Below are positions 1 through 6,300 of a stretch of 20,695 nucleotides of DNA, piece after piece (positions within the stretch are counted from its first letter, which is position 1; each line of letters begins with the position of its first letter). This DNA comes from Hydrogenophaga sp. GTDB taxonomy: Bacteria; Pseudomonadota; Gammaproteobacteria; Burkholderiales; Burkholderiaceae_C. The stretch spans positions 1 through 20,695 of the forward strand of contig JAIFNE010000096.1 in the NCBI GenBank assembly GCA_020047875.1, written 5' to 3'. Position numbers and translations under genes: made by a program. Below the pieces are notes generated by a model. That model searched no databases, was not told where the DNA came from, and saw only the letters and a list, made by a program, of their open reading frames with translations.

Positions 1-335
1 TGGAGAAAATTCTGGCCCCCGGCTTTCAATCCATCAACAGCCAAGGCACCAAGGACAAAGCCACGCTGATGCAGCAAGTGGCTGGTTTTTGGAAGCTCAT
101 CCCCAACCTGGTGTGGGAGCCACAAGACCTGGTGATCGGCGTGGATGGCAAAAAGGTCGTCGTGCGCGCAGTGGCCACCGGCTCGCCCAAGGGCAACTTC
201 ATGGGGCTGGAGTTGGACGGCAGCAAGTCGTTCAAGATCGACACCACCGACATCCATGAAATTGAGAACGGCCAGATCATCCGAGTGCACCACCTCGAAG
301 ACTGGGCCACCGGCATCAAGCAGCTCAAGGGGTGA
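1..335 (+). CDS. SnoaL-like ester cyclase (3' end, partial)
   Basis: The reading frame is open from the first bases of the window to a TGA at 333-335, so the N-terminus lies outside. About 110 residues are visible. The pattern of a hydrophobic stretch, then LIPNLVWEPQDLVIG, then VVVRAVATG, then DIHEIENGQIIRVHHLEDW is typical of the last two thirds of SnoaL-like/NTF2-fold ester cyclases (polyketide cyclase family). The conserved DIH...G.I...HHLEDW block carries residues that line the cavity in that fold. Family members of this short, stand-alone type are mostly uncharacterised, so the substrate cannot be named. It ends 288 bases before the next gene and is probably a separate transcription unit. 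Confidence 0.8.
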   Translation, partial: EKILAPGFQSINSQGTKDKATLMQQVAGFWKLIPNLVWEPQDLVIGVDGKKVVVRAVATGSPKGNFMGLELDGSKSFKIDTTDIHEIENGQIIRVHHLEDWATGIKQLKG

Positions 336-522
336 TTCAATTTTTTGAAGTCGCCGTCGGAGGGGGCGTGAGGTCAATCACAATGGAGGGCTGCGCAACC
401 GCTATGACACTGGCTCCCAAAGCCTCGATCGCTCAACCTGTGGCGTTCGAAGCAGTGGTATCTGGTGTCCGGCCCGGTGAGGGATTGCCTTTCACTGGGT
501 CGACGACCCGCCCAGCACGGAT

Positions 523-545
523 CTTCGACGGGCTCAGCCCGAGCG
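523..545. repeat. Degenerate dispersed (REP-like) repeat
   Basis: This stretch reads CTTCGACGGGCTCAGCCCGA and continues GCG. It contains a perfect odd-centred palindrome GGGCTCAGCCC at 530-540. From memory, nearly the same string (CTTCGACAGGCTCAGCCCGA) occurs as an intergenic dispersed repeat in many Burkholderiales and other proteobacterial genomes. Only one copy was noticed in this window, so the repeat status rests on recall. It lies in the 288-base gap between the ester cyclase and the PaiB-type gene, where no coding region is supported. Confidence 0.45.
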
Positions 546-623
546 AGATTCCAGGCTTCAGAAGACGGTATCGATGGTGCGTTGTTTCGTGCTGTGTGAA
601 GCAAAAAACTGTGAGAACGCGCC

Positions 624-1265
624 ATGTACCTCCCTCCCCAATTCGCCGCCCAGGACGAGGCCATTGCCCGTGAGTTGATGTGTGCCCATCCGCTGGCACA
701 GTTGGTGTCGGTGGATGACGACGGCCTCCCGTTCATCACGCCCATTCCGCTGCACGTACTGGAAGATGCCGGCGGGCTCACGCTGCTGGGCCACGTGGCC
801 CGACCCAACCCCCACGCTCGCCTGCTGCGCGAGCGACCCAAGGCGGTGGTCGTTTTCCAGGGGCCTCAGGCCTACATGACGCCGCGCGTTTACCCCGATC
901 TGGTGCGTGTGCCCACCTGGAGCTACCTGGCTGTGCACGCCACAGTGCAGGCGCACATCATTGAGAGTTTCGACGACAAGGACCGCCTGCTCAAGCACCT
1001 GATCCACGTCCACGACCCTGCGTACGCCGATCAATGGCGCGCCCTCGGTGAGGACTATCAGCACAAGATGATGGCTGGCATCGTGGCGTTTGAATTGCGC
1101 GTGGAGTCGCTGCAATGCAAGGTCAAACTCAATCAGCACCGACCTGAGTCGCATGCCGCCCTTTACGCAACCTACGCTGGCGGTAACGCCGACGAGCGGG
1201 CGCTCGCCCGCTGGATGCAGCGCCTGGGCATGGTGGGGGCGACCAACGCAGCAGGAACGGCGTGA
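624..1265 (+). CDS. paiB: PaiB-type FMN-binding protein
   Basis: The 213-residue product matches the PaiB/FMN-binding split-barrel family over its full length. It opens with MYLPPQF, has the FQGPQAYMTPRVY segment near residue 80, then VPTWSYLAVHATVQA near 95, and an IVAFEL..E block near residue 155 followed by K.NQHR. In Bacillus subtilis PaiB is called a negative transcriptional regulator of sporulation and protease genes, but most homologues lack DNA-binding evidence and may simply bind FMN or haem. The ATG at 624 fits the family N-terminus, though no clear Shine-Dalgarno is present. The stop overlaps the next start (TGATG), so it probably heads the operon running to 3783. Confidence 0.85.
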   Translation: MYLPPQFAAQDEAIARELMCAHPLAQLVSVDDDGLPFITPIPLHVLEDAGGLTLLGHVARPNPHARLLRERPKAVVVFQGPQAYMTPRVYPDLVRVPTWSYLAVHATVQAHIIESFDDKDRLLKHLIHVHDPAYADQWRALGEDYQHKMMAGIVAFELRVESLQCKVKLNQHRPESHAALYATYAGGNADERALARWMQRLGMVGATNAAGTA

Positions 1266-1486
1266 TGCGCGGGGTTTTTGGTTTGTTGGGCCTGCTTCTG
1301 GTGGTGGCCATCGTTGGCCTGCTGGTTCGCAAGCAGTTCGAATCCAGTCCGGTGCCGCAGGCGCCGGGAGCGGCGGTGAGTGCGCCCATGCACAACCCGG
1401 CACAGCAAAGCCGCCAGATCCAGGAGCAGTACAGAAAAGACCTTGAAAAGGCCTTGCAGCCCGCTCGGGTGCCGGCCGATCCATGA
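1265..1486 (+). CDS. Small single-pass membrane protein, unknown function
   Basis: A 73-residue protein (74 if the GTG at 1262 is used). Residues 3-20 (GVFGLLGLLLVVAIVGLLV) form one strongly hydrophobic helix. A short basic turn (RK) and a proline/alanine-rich stretch follow, then a charged C-terminus containing QQSRQIQEQYRKDLEKAL that should be helical. It therefore looks like an inner-membrane anchor with a soluble helical tail. The gene is locked between its neighbours: its ATG overlaps the paiB stop by one base and its TGA overlaps the ATG of tadA (ATGA). That supports real translation by coupling. I do not recognise a named family; similar small proteins upstream of tadA in related bacteria would support it. 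Confidence 0.7.
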   Translation: MRGVFGLLGLLLVVAIVGLLVRKQFESSPVPQAPGAAVSAPMHNPAQQSRQIQEQYRKDLEKALQPARVPADP

Positions 1487-2427
1487 TCCAGCGCGCCGAC
1501 TCTGCCGACGAAGGTTTCATGCGTCTGGCCCTGGCGCAGGCCGATGCGGCCGAGTGCTACGGAGAAATTCCGGTCGGTGCCGTGGTCGTCAAAGACGGAG
1601 AGGTGATTGCGGTGGGGCACAACGCGCCCATCGGCGGTCACGACCCGACCGCCCATGCGGAAATCGTGGCGCTTCGTGCGGCTGCGAAGGTGCTGGGCAA
1701 CTACCGTCTCGATGGCTGCACGCTTTATGTGACGCTGGAGCCCTGCGCCATGTGCAGCGGCGCCATGCTGCATGCCCGGCTGACCCGGCTGGTATTCGGC
1801 GCGCACGATCCGAAAACCGGTGCCGCCGGATCGGTGATCAACCTGTTTGCCCAGGCCGAGCTGAACCACCAGACCCAGGTGCGCGGCTTTTTCAAGGCGC
1901 GGCGCATCAACCCCCATCCGCTGCGGGAAGACGCCTTGCGCACGCCCGACACGGCGTTTCACAACCTTCCGGGCTACCCCTGGGCGCCGCATCATGTGAG
2001 CGATCTGCACAGCCTGGCCGGTCTGAGGCTGCACTACCTGGACGAAGGCCCGCGCGATGCGCCCGTCACCTGGTTGTGCCTGCATGGCAACCCGGCCTGG
2101 AGCTATCTCTACCGCCACATGATCCCGGTGTTTCTCGCCGCCGGCCATCGGGTGGTTGCGCCCGACCTGATCGGTTTTGGCAAGAGCGACAAACCCAAGA
2201 AAGACACCTTTCACCGCTTTTCCTGGCACCGCCAGGTGCTGCTCGAATTCGTGGAGCGTCTGAACCTGGAGCGCGTCGCGCTGGTGGTGCAAGACTGGGG
2301 CGGGCTGCTCGGTCTCACACTGCCACTGGCCGCCCCGCAGCGCTACACCCGGGTGTTGGCCATGAACACCACGCTTGCCACGGGCGACCTGCCGCTGCCG
2401 CCCGGTTTCCAGCAAGCCCGGGTTTGA
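1483..2427 (+). CDS. tadA: TadA tRNA adenosine deaminase fused to N-terminal half of a haloalkane dehalogenase-like hydrolase
   Basis: Residues 1-141 are TadA, which converts A34 to inosine in the tRNA-Arg(ACG) anticodon. The zinc and catalytic motifs are intact: HAE at 58-60 and PCAMC at 87-91. FGAHDPKTGAAGS and LNHQTQVRG follow. In E. coli TadA about 13 residues (ILADECAALLSD-like) separate the equivalent of VRG from the FF.xxRR end; here VRG (133-135) joins FFKARR directly, suggesting an in-frame loss near 1885-1888. Residues from about 147 are an alpha/beta hydrolase like haloalkane dehalogenase DhlA: RTPD, HYLDEG, HGNPAWSYLYR at 201-211, PDLIGFGKSDKP, and nucleophile Asp271 in VVQDWGG. 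The frame then breaks after PPGFQ and stops at 2425-2427, so the hydrolase half is incomplete. The ATG at 1483 overlaps the upstream stop. Confidence 0.85.
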   Translation: MIQRADSADEGFMRLALAQADAAECYGEIPVGAVVVKDGEVIAVGHNAPIGGHDPTAHAEIVALRAAAKVLGNYRLDGCTLYVTLEPCAMCSGAMLHARLTRLVFGAHDPKTGAAGSVINLFAQAELNHQTQVRGFFKARRINPHPLREDALRTPDTAFHNLPGYPWAPHHVSDLHSLAGLRLHYLDEGPRDAPVTWLCLHGNPAWSYLYRHMIPVFLAAGHRVVAPDLIGFGKSDKPKKDTFHRFSWHRQVLLEFVERLNLERVALVVQDWGGLLGLTLPLAAPQRYTRVLAMNTTLATGDLPLPPGFQQARV

Positions 2428-2827
2428 TGTGGCCCGCCTGCTGGCGCGCGGCAACCCGCAGCTCAGCGAAGCCGAGTGCGCGGCCTACAACGCGCCTTTC
2501 CCCGATGCCGGACACCGCGCAGCGCTGCGCGCCTTTCCCGCGCTGGTGCCTGAACACACCAGCGACGATGGCGCTGCGATCTCGCGCGAAGCGCGCAGGT
2601 TCTGGCAAACGCGCTGGGAGGGCCAGTCGCTCATGTTCATTGGCCAGCAGGACCCGGTGTTCGGGGAGCCGGTCATGCGGGCGCTGGCCAGCCAGATTCG
2701 TGGCTGCCCCGCGCCCATCGTCCTGTCCGAGGCGGGCCACTTCGTGCCGGAGCATGGTGCTTCTATTGCTCGCGAGGCATTGGTTCGCTTTTTCCACTCA
2801 ATTCCGCCGACTTCCCTTTCACCATGA
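2375..2827 (+). pseudogene. C-terminal half of the frameshifted haloalkane dehalogenase-like hydrolase
   Basis: This frame, shifted by one relative to the tadA fusion, carries the rest of the dehalogenase; homology begins at about 2414 with KPGFDVARLLARG. It then follows DhlA closely in order: LSEAECAAYNAPFPDAGHR, FWQTRWEGQ, the acid Asp in IGQQDPVFG, and the base His in SEAGHFVPEHG, ending in REALVRFF. Compared with DhlA, about eight residues between PPGF and the helix starting GFDVARL are missing. This is the segment holding the cap-domain Trp (Trp175 in DhlA) that helps hold the halide. The frame change fits a deletion of 3n+2 bases, perhaps about 23. The start at 2375 is only the first ATG in frame, not a believable native start. 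A genuine lesion or an assembly error are both possible. Confidence 0.75.
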
Positions 2828-3783
2828 GTCATATCTACATCTACTCACCATCCAGCGCCGTGCGCGACAAGCCCGCGTTCAAACGTGGCATCAAGCGCTT
2901 GCAGCAGTTGGGTCACGACGTGGAGATCGACGAAGCCGCGTTGCTCAGTCACCAGCGCTTTGCCGGGGACGATGCCGCCCGGCTGGCGGCCATCGGTCGT
3001 GCGGCGGCCAGTGGCGCCGATCTGGCCATGATCACGCGCGGCGGCTACGGCCTCACCCGTCTGCTTCCCGATTTGCCGTACAAGAAACTCACCAAAGCCA
3101 TCGAAGGTGGCACCCGGTTCGTGGGTTTGAGCGACTTCACCGCCCTGCAGTGCGCCTTGCTCGCCAAGACCGGGGCCGTCACCTGGGCCGGCCCGGCGCT
3201 GGGTGAAGACTTCGGCAGCGACGACCCGCCAGACGAAATCATGGCGGCCTGCTTTGACGACCTGGCCTGCGGGCAAGGGGAGGGCACCGGCTGGCGCCTG
3301 CCGGTGAGCGACGTGAAGGCACTGACCCTGGGTGCAAAGGCGCGCAAGCCGGCTGTTGATCCCGGCGCTGGCCCGGCGTTGCGGGTGCGCGGCGCCACGC
3401 TGTGGGGCGGCAACCTCAGTGTGGTGTGTGCGCTGGCCGGCACACCGTATCTGCCCGTGATCGATGGCGGCGTGCTGTTCCTGGAGGACACCAACGAGCA
3501 CCCCTACCGCATCGAACGCCAGCTCACCCAACTGATGAATGCCGGCATTCTGGGTCGGCAAAAGGCGGTGTTACTGGGATCGTTCAACCAGTTCAAGCTG
3601 GTGCCAGGCTACGACCGGGGGTTCAATCTGCAGGCGGTGGTTGCCTGGGTTCGCAGCCAGATCCGTGTGCCTGTGTTCACCGGACTGCCCTTTGGTCATG
3701 TGCCCACCAAGGTGCTGTTGCCGGTTGGGCAGCGGGTGGACCTGATGGTGGACGGCCGGGACGCTCTGATCTACTGGGGATGA
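2824..3783 (+). CDS. ldcA: Muramoyltetrapeptide LD-carboxypeptidase (peptidase family S66)
   Basis: The 319-residue product is a full-length S66 LD-carboxypeptidase, a cytoplasmic enzyme that trims the terminal D-Ala from murein tetrapeptides during peptidoglycan recycling. It opens with IYIYSPSSAV. It has the R-G-G-Y-G motif at 72-76, the nucleophile Ser103 in GLSDFTALQ, WGGNLSVV at 194-201, Glu221 in FLEDTNEHPYRIERQL, and His292 in GLPFGHVPTK, giving the expected Ser-Glu-His set. The ATG at 2824 overlaps the stop of the hydrolase frame (ATGA), so it is the last gene of the plus-strand operon. It faces a minus-strand gene only 18 bases away. A microcin-resistance (MccF-like) role is less likely because of the recycling-type length and motifs. 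Confidence 0.9.
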   Translation: MSHIYIYSPSSAVRDKPAFKRGIKRLQQLGHDVEIDEAALLSHQRFAGDDAARLAAIGRAAASGADLAMITRGGYGLTRLLPDLPYKKLTKAIEGGTRFVGLSDFTALQCALLAKTGAVTWAGPALGEDFGSDDPPDEIMAACFDDLACGQGEGTGWRLPVSDVKALTLGAKARKPAVDPGAGPALRVRGATLWGGNLSVVCALAGTPYLPVIDGGVLFLEDTNEHPYRIERQLTQLMNAGILGRQKAVLLGSFNQFKLVPGYDRGFNLQAVVAWVRSQIRVPVFTGLPFGHVPTKVLLPVGQRVDLMVDGRDALIYWG

Positions 3784-3801
3784 AGATGCTCCGCGCGCGA
3801 A

Positions 3802-4140
3802 TCAGCGAGGAGCGCGATTGGCCGAATCGGTGAGGCTTCGGGGCAACAGGCCAGAAAAAGCCGGCGACAAGGAGCGCACCATGTCCACCGCCTGAACCTC
3901 ACCATGCAGTCGGCTAAGCACCTGAACCAACTCGGAACGGGCAAACCACAGCGCATGTGCATCGGGCAGATAGGACAGGCGGTGCTTCAGCTCAGGACTC
4001 AGCTTGGCGCCATCCTCGCCGAGCAGTGCCAGCATCGCCTGCCGGACGGGTTCCAGCGATTGGGGCGTTAAAGTCATTCTCACGTCCGACCCGAGGAGGG
4101 CAGAAATGCTGTTTCGAAGAACAGGTTTGAACCAGCGCAT
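3802..4140 (-). CDS. Conserved-looking hypothetical protein, 112 residues
   Basis: I do not recognise this family. The ATG at 4140 is chosen because GAGGTG (4147-4152 on the minus strand) lies six bases upstream; a GTG at 4149 would add three residues. The protein begins MRWFKPVLRNSISALLGSD, is rich in leucine and has predicted amphipathic helices (SLEPVRQAMLALLGED, LSPELKHRLSYLPDA, ALWFARSELVQVLSRL). It contains a Trp-Phe pair and no cysteine, signal peptide or clear membrane segment, so a small cytoplasmic all-helical protein is the best description. It is convergent with ldcA and divergent from the cyclase gene across a 383-base gap. Codon use resembles its neighbours. Confidence 0.6.
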   Translation of the reverse strand: MRWFKPVLRNSISALLGSDVRMTLTPQSLEPVRQAMLALLGEDGAKLSPELKHRLSYLPDAHALWFARSELVQVLSRLHGEVQAVDMVRSLSPAFSGLLPRSLTDSANRAPR

Positions 4141-4146
4141 GGAAAA

Positions 4147-4152
4147 CACCTC
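4147..4152 (-). promoter_or_regulatory. Ribosome binding site deciding the start at 4140
   Basis: GAGGTG on the minus strand lies six bases before the ATG at 4140. The upstream GTG at 4149 falls inside this site, so it is unlikely to be the start. Confidence 0.5.
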
Positions 4153-4493
4153 AACAACGTCGTCTTTATGCTAGGAGGGTAACGGCGAAGTATCTGTGCG
4201 CGCAATCTCCAATGCGTCTTACTGCATGAAAAAACAACGCCGTATCACAAGATGGCACGTGATTTTTCAACCCACACCTCAGCAGATTGAATACCTTTGA
4301 CTGCTTAACGCCCCCGCTGCAGGGCAACCACCGCCTTTTTGCGAGCACGCAGGGGCACCCGCTGCAGGCGAATTCCTGGATGATTGGGGAAATCACCAAT
4401 ATCGTGACTTTTTCTGCGGTCGGTTGAGACAAAAACGCTTCTCAGCGCGGCTGGCTGTGGTAGCCATCCGCTGGGACAGGGCGCGCCCTATGT

Positions 4494-4499
4494 TGTAAT
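4494..4499 (+). promoter_or_regulatory. Possible -10 box of the cyclase-FHA gene
   Basis: TGTAAT lies 24 bases upstream of the ATG at 4524, allowing a short leader with the ribosome binding site. The best -35 (GGGACA at 4473-4478) is poorly matched and at 15 bases spacing, so this is a weak call. Confidence 0.3.
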
Positions 4500-4523
4500 C
4501 CTTGTCTCATTGAAGGGAGATAC

Positions 4524-5462
4524 ATGGCTGAGCTGACGATTGCGTTTGTGGACCTGACCGGTAGCGTCTCCGTGTTTGAAACACTGGGAAACGACCGCGC
4601 CACCAAGGCCGTCACCAAGCTCACTCAGTGGATCGGGTCCATGGGCGTGCAGAACGGCGGCAAGGTGGTCAAGATGCTGGGCGATGGCGTCTTGATGTCG
4701 TTCACCAACAACGCCATGGCGGTGGAGGCCATGACGCAGATCCAGCAGGAGCACGCTCGGCGGGTCGCTCAGTGGCCCAACCGCCTCAAACTGATGATGC
4801 AAATCGGTCTGGCGCGGGGTCAGGTCATTCAGGTCGACGGCGACTGCTTTGGCGATGCGGTCAACCTGGCCTCGCGGCTGAGCGATCTCGCCGGGCCCGA
4901 GCAGATCCTGGTCACCGATTCGGTGATCCGAAAACTTCGTCCACGCAGCGGCGTGCGCAGCCGCAGCCTCGGTCCGATTCAGATCAAGGGCAGGGTGGAG
5001 CCTTGCGAGGTGTTTCGCATTGAGTGGCAAACCGAGATGCTCTCGGAGTTCCTGACCTTGCCGGCCGATTTGCACCAGCTGGACGCACGGGCCGAGTCGG
5101 TGTTCGGCGGTATTGAACTGGGCTGGCTGGACACCAGCCAGGCGTTTAACGTGACCGATCTGCCTCTGAAGATCGGGCGGGTGCCCGAGGCGGAGTTCGT
5201 GGTGAACGACCCCCGGGTGTCACGCTTTCATGCCAGCATCGATATTCGTTCGGGCCAATACGTGCTGGAAGACATCAGCAGCTACGGCTCCTGGGTGCGT
5301 TTCGACCGGACCGAAAACGCAATCTGCCTGCGCCGTCAGGAGTGTTTGCTGCACAGCGACGGCGAAATCGCGATGGGCGCGCCGTTCACCGACTTCAGTG
5401 CGCCCACCGTGAGATTCAAACTGGTGGACGGCCAGATGGTGCTGGGCCGCGGCGCGGGCTGA
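4524..5462 (+). CDS. Class III adenylate cyclase domain with C-terminal FHA domain
   Basis: Residues 1-170 form a class III nucleotide cyclase catalytic domain. All six positions expected in a homodimeric enzyme are present: metal ligands Asp10 (FVDLTGS) and Asp54 (KMLGDGVLMSF), purine-binding Lys50 and Asp107, and Asn114/Arg118 in GDAVNLASR. The Lys/Asp pair predicts ATP rather than GTP as substrate. Residues 205-305 form an FHA domain with GR at 218-219 and SRFH at 233-236; the usual Asn of the NG motif is replaced (SSYGSWV at 252-258). FHA domains bind phosphothreonine, so the cyclase may be coupled to a Ser/Thr kinase partner; none is in the window. No membrane segment is seen, so it is cytoplasmic. 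A good ribosome binding site (GGGAG at 4515-4519) precedes the ATG. It is monocistronic, convergent with aotP. Confidence 0.87.
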   Translation: MAELTIAFVDLTGSVSVFETLGNDRATKAVTKLTQWIGSMGVQNGGKVVKMLGDGVLMSFTNNAMAVEAMTQIQQEHARRVAQWPNRLKLMMQIGLARGQVIQVDGDCFGDAVNLASRLSDLAGPEQILVTDSVIRKLRPRSGVRSRSLGPIQIKGRVEPCEVFRIEWQTEMLSEFLTLPADLHQLDARAESVFGGIELGWLDTSQAFNVTDLPLKIGRVPEAEFVVNDPRVSRFHASIDIRSGQYVLEDISSYGSWVRFDRTENAICLRRQECLLHSDGEIAMGAPFTDFSAPTVRFKLVDGQMVLGRGAG

Positions 5463-5463
5463 A

Positions 5464-5475
5464 GGCGCATGCGCC
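5464..5475. repeat. 12-base perfect palindrome between convergent genes
   Basis: GGCGCATGCGCC sits in the 27-base gap between the stop codons of the cyclase-FHA gene and aotP. It might help end transcription from both sides, but it can form only a four-base stem and has no T-run on either strand, so it is not a standard intrinsic terminator. Confidence 0.3.
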
Positions 5476-5489
5476 ACCAGGCGGCCTGA

Positions 5490-6260
5490 CTATTTGAGGT
5501 TGCCCGAAAGAAACTGCGCCAGCCGCTCGCTCTTGGGCCGCGCCAGCACGTCCCTGGGAATGCCTTGCTCTTCAATCACGCCCTGATGCAAAAAGATCAG
5601 ATGGTTGGACACCTCGCGCGCAAAACCCATCTCGTGCGTCACCACCACCATGGTTCGCCCTTCCTCAGCCAGGGTGCGCATCACGCGCAGCACCTCGGTC
5701 ACCAGCTCGGGGTCGAGTGCGCTGGTCGGCTCGTCGAACAGCATCACCTCGGGCTCCATCGCCAGCGCGCGCGCAATCGCCACCCGTTGCTGCTGGCCGC
5801 CAGACATGTGGGCGGGGTACTTACCCTCGACATCCTTAAGGCCCACTTTCTCAAGGTACTTGCGGGCCACCGCCACCGCCTCGTCTTTGCTTTTTCCAAG
5901 GACATGCATCGGGGCTTCGGTGATGTTTTCCAGCACCGTCAGGTGCGACCACAGGTTGAAGTGCTGAAACACCATGGCGAGTTTGGCGCGGGCTCGCTGC
6001 AGTTGCTTTTCGTCGGCGGCCTTGAGCATGCCATCTTTGGCGGCAACCAGTTTCAGTTCGTCGCCGGCGACGATGATGCGACCCTGTTGCGGACGCTCCA
6101 GGAGGTTCATGCAGCGCAGGAAGGTGGATTTCCCCGAGCCCGATGAGCCGATGATGCTGATCACGTCCCCCGCACGTGCGGTGAGCGACATCCCTTTGAT
6201 GACCTCGAGCGAGCCGTAGCTTTTCCGGATGTCGATGGCTTCGAGTTTGGTGGTGGTCAT
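5490..6260 (-). CDS. aotP: Arginine/ornithine-type ABC transporter ATPase
   Basis: The 256-residue product is a HisP/AotP-type ATP-binding subunit that powers polar amino-acid import at the cytoplasmic face of the inner membrane. The Walker A motif GSSGSGKST is at 38-46, the Q-loop Gln at 99, the signature MSGGQQQR at 152-159, Walker B with LFDEPTSALD at 174-183, and the H-loop in VVTHEMGFA. The insert after the first strands (VAAKDGMLKAADEKQLQRAR) is typical of the HisP subgroup for basic amino acids. It is the last gene of the five-gene operon, 40 bases after the deacylase gene. In Pseudomonas aeruginosa argR follows aotP; here the next gene is convergent, so no argR partner is present. Confidence 0.93.
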   Translation of the reverse strand: MTTTKLEAIDIRKSYGSLEVIKGMSLTARAGDVISIIGSSGSGKSTFLRCMNLLERPQQGRIIVAGDELKLVAAKDGMLKAADEKQLQRARAKLAMVFQHFNLWSHLTVLENITEAPMHVLGKSKDEAVAVARKYLEKVGLKDVEGKYPAHMSGGQQQRVAIARALAMEPEVMLFDEPTSALDPELVTEVLRVMRTLAEEGRTMVVVTHEMGFAREVSNHLIFLHQGVIEEQGIPRDVLARPKSERLAQFLSGNLK

Positions 6261-6300
6261 GGCGTGGATTTAAACGGCTCAGGTTCGCGGGTGCTGTGAA

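Larger units (their letters stand above)
4141..4523. other. Intergenic region between two divergent genes
   Basis: This 383-base gap separates the 112-residue hypothetical gene (minus) from the cyclase-FHA gene (plus) and is visibly richer in A and T than the flanks. An 11-base direct repeat CCCGCTGCAGG occurs at 4313-4323 and 4358-4368, starts 45 bases apart; each copy contains the palindrome CTGCAG. A TGTAAT hexamer at 4494-4499, 24 bases before the cyclase ATG, is a plausible -10 box, with a poor -35. An 88-codon open frame on the minus strand here has no ribosome binding site or family resemblance and was not called. Confidence 0.5.

Noticed and set aside
1380..3206. A 608-codon open frame on the plus strand across tadA, the dehalogenase and ldcA
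   Set aside because: It is an off-frame reading of GC-rich genes, rich in Arg, Ala, Pro and Gly, with no family motif. The real frames carry clear motifs throughout.
3788..3813. GCTCC / GGAGC inverted repeat between ldcA and the hypothetical gene as a bidirectional terminator
   Set aside because: Only five-base arms with a 16-base loop, partly inside the coding end of the minus-strand gene, and no T-run on either strand.
4166..4432. An 88-codon minus-strand frame in the gap before the cyclase gene
   Set aside because: No ribosome binding site, no family resemblance, and the region more likely holds regulatory DNA.
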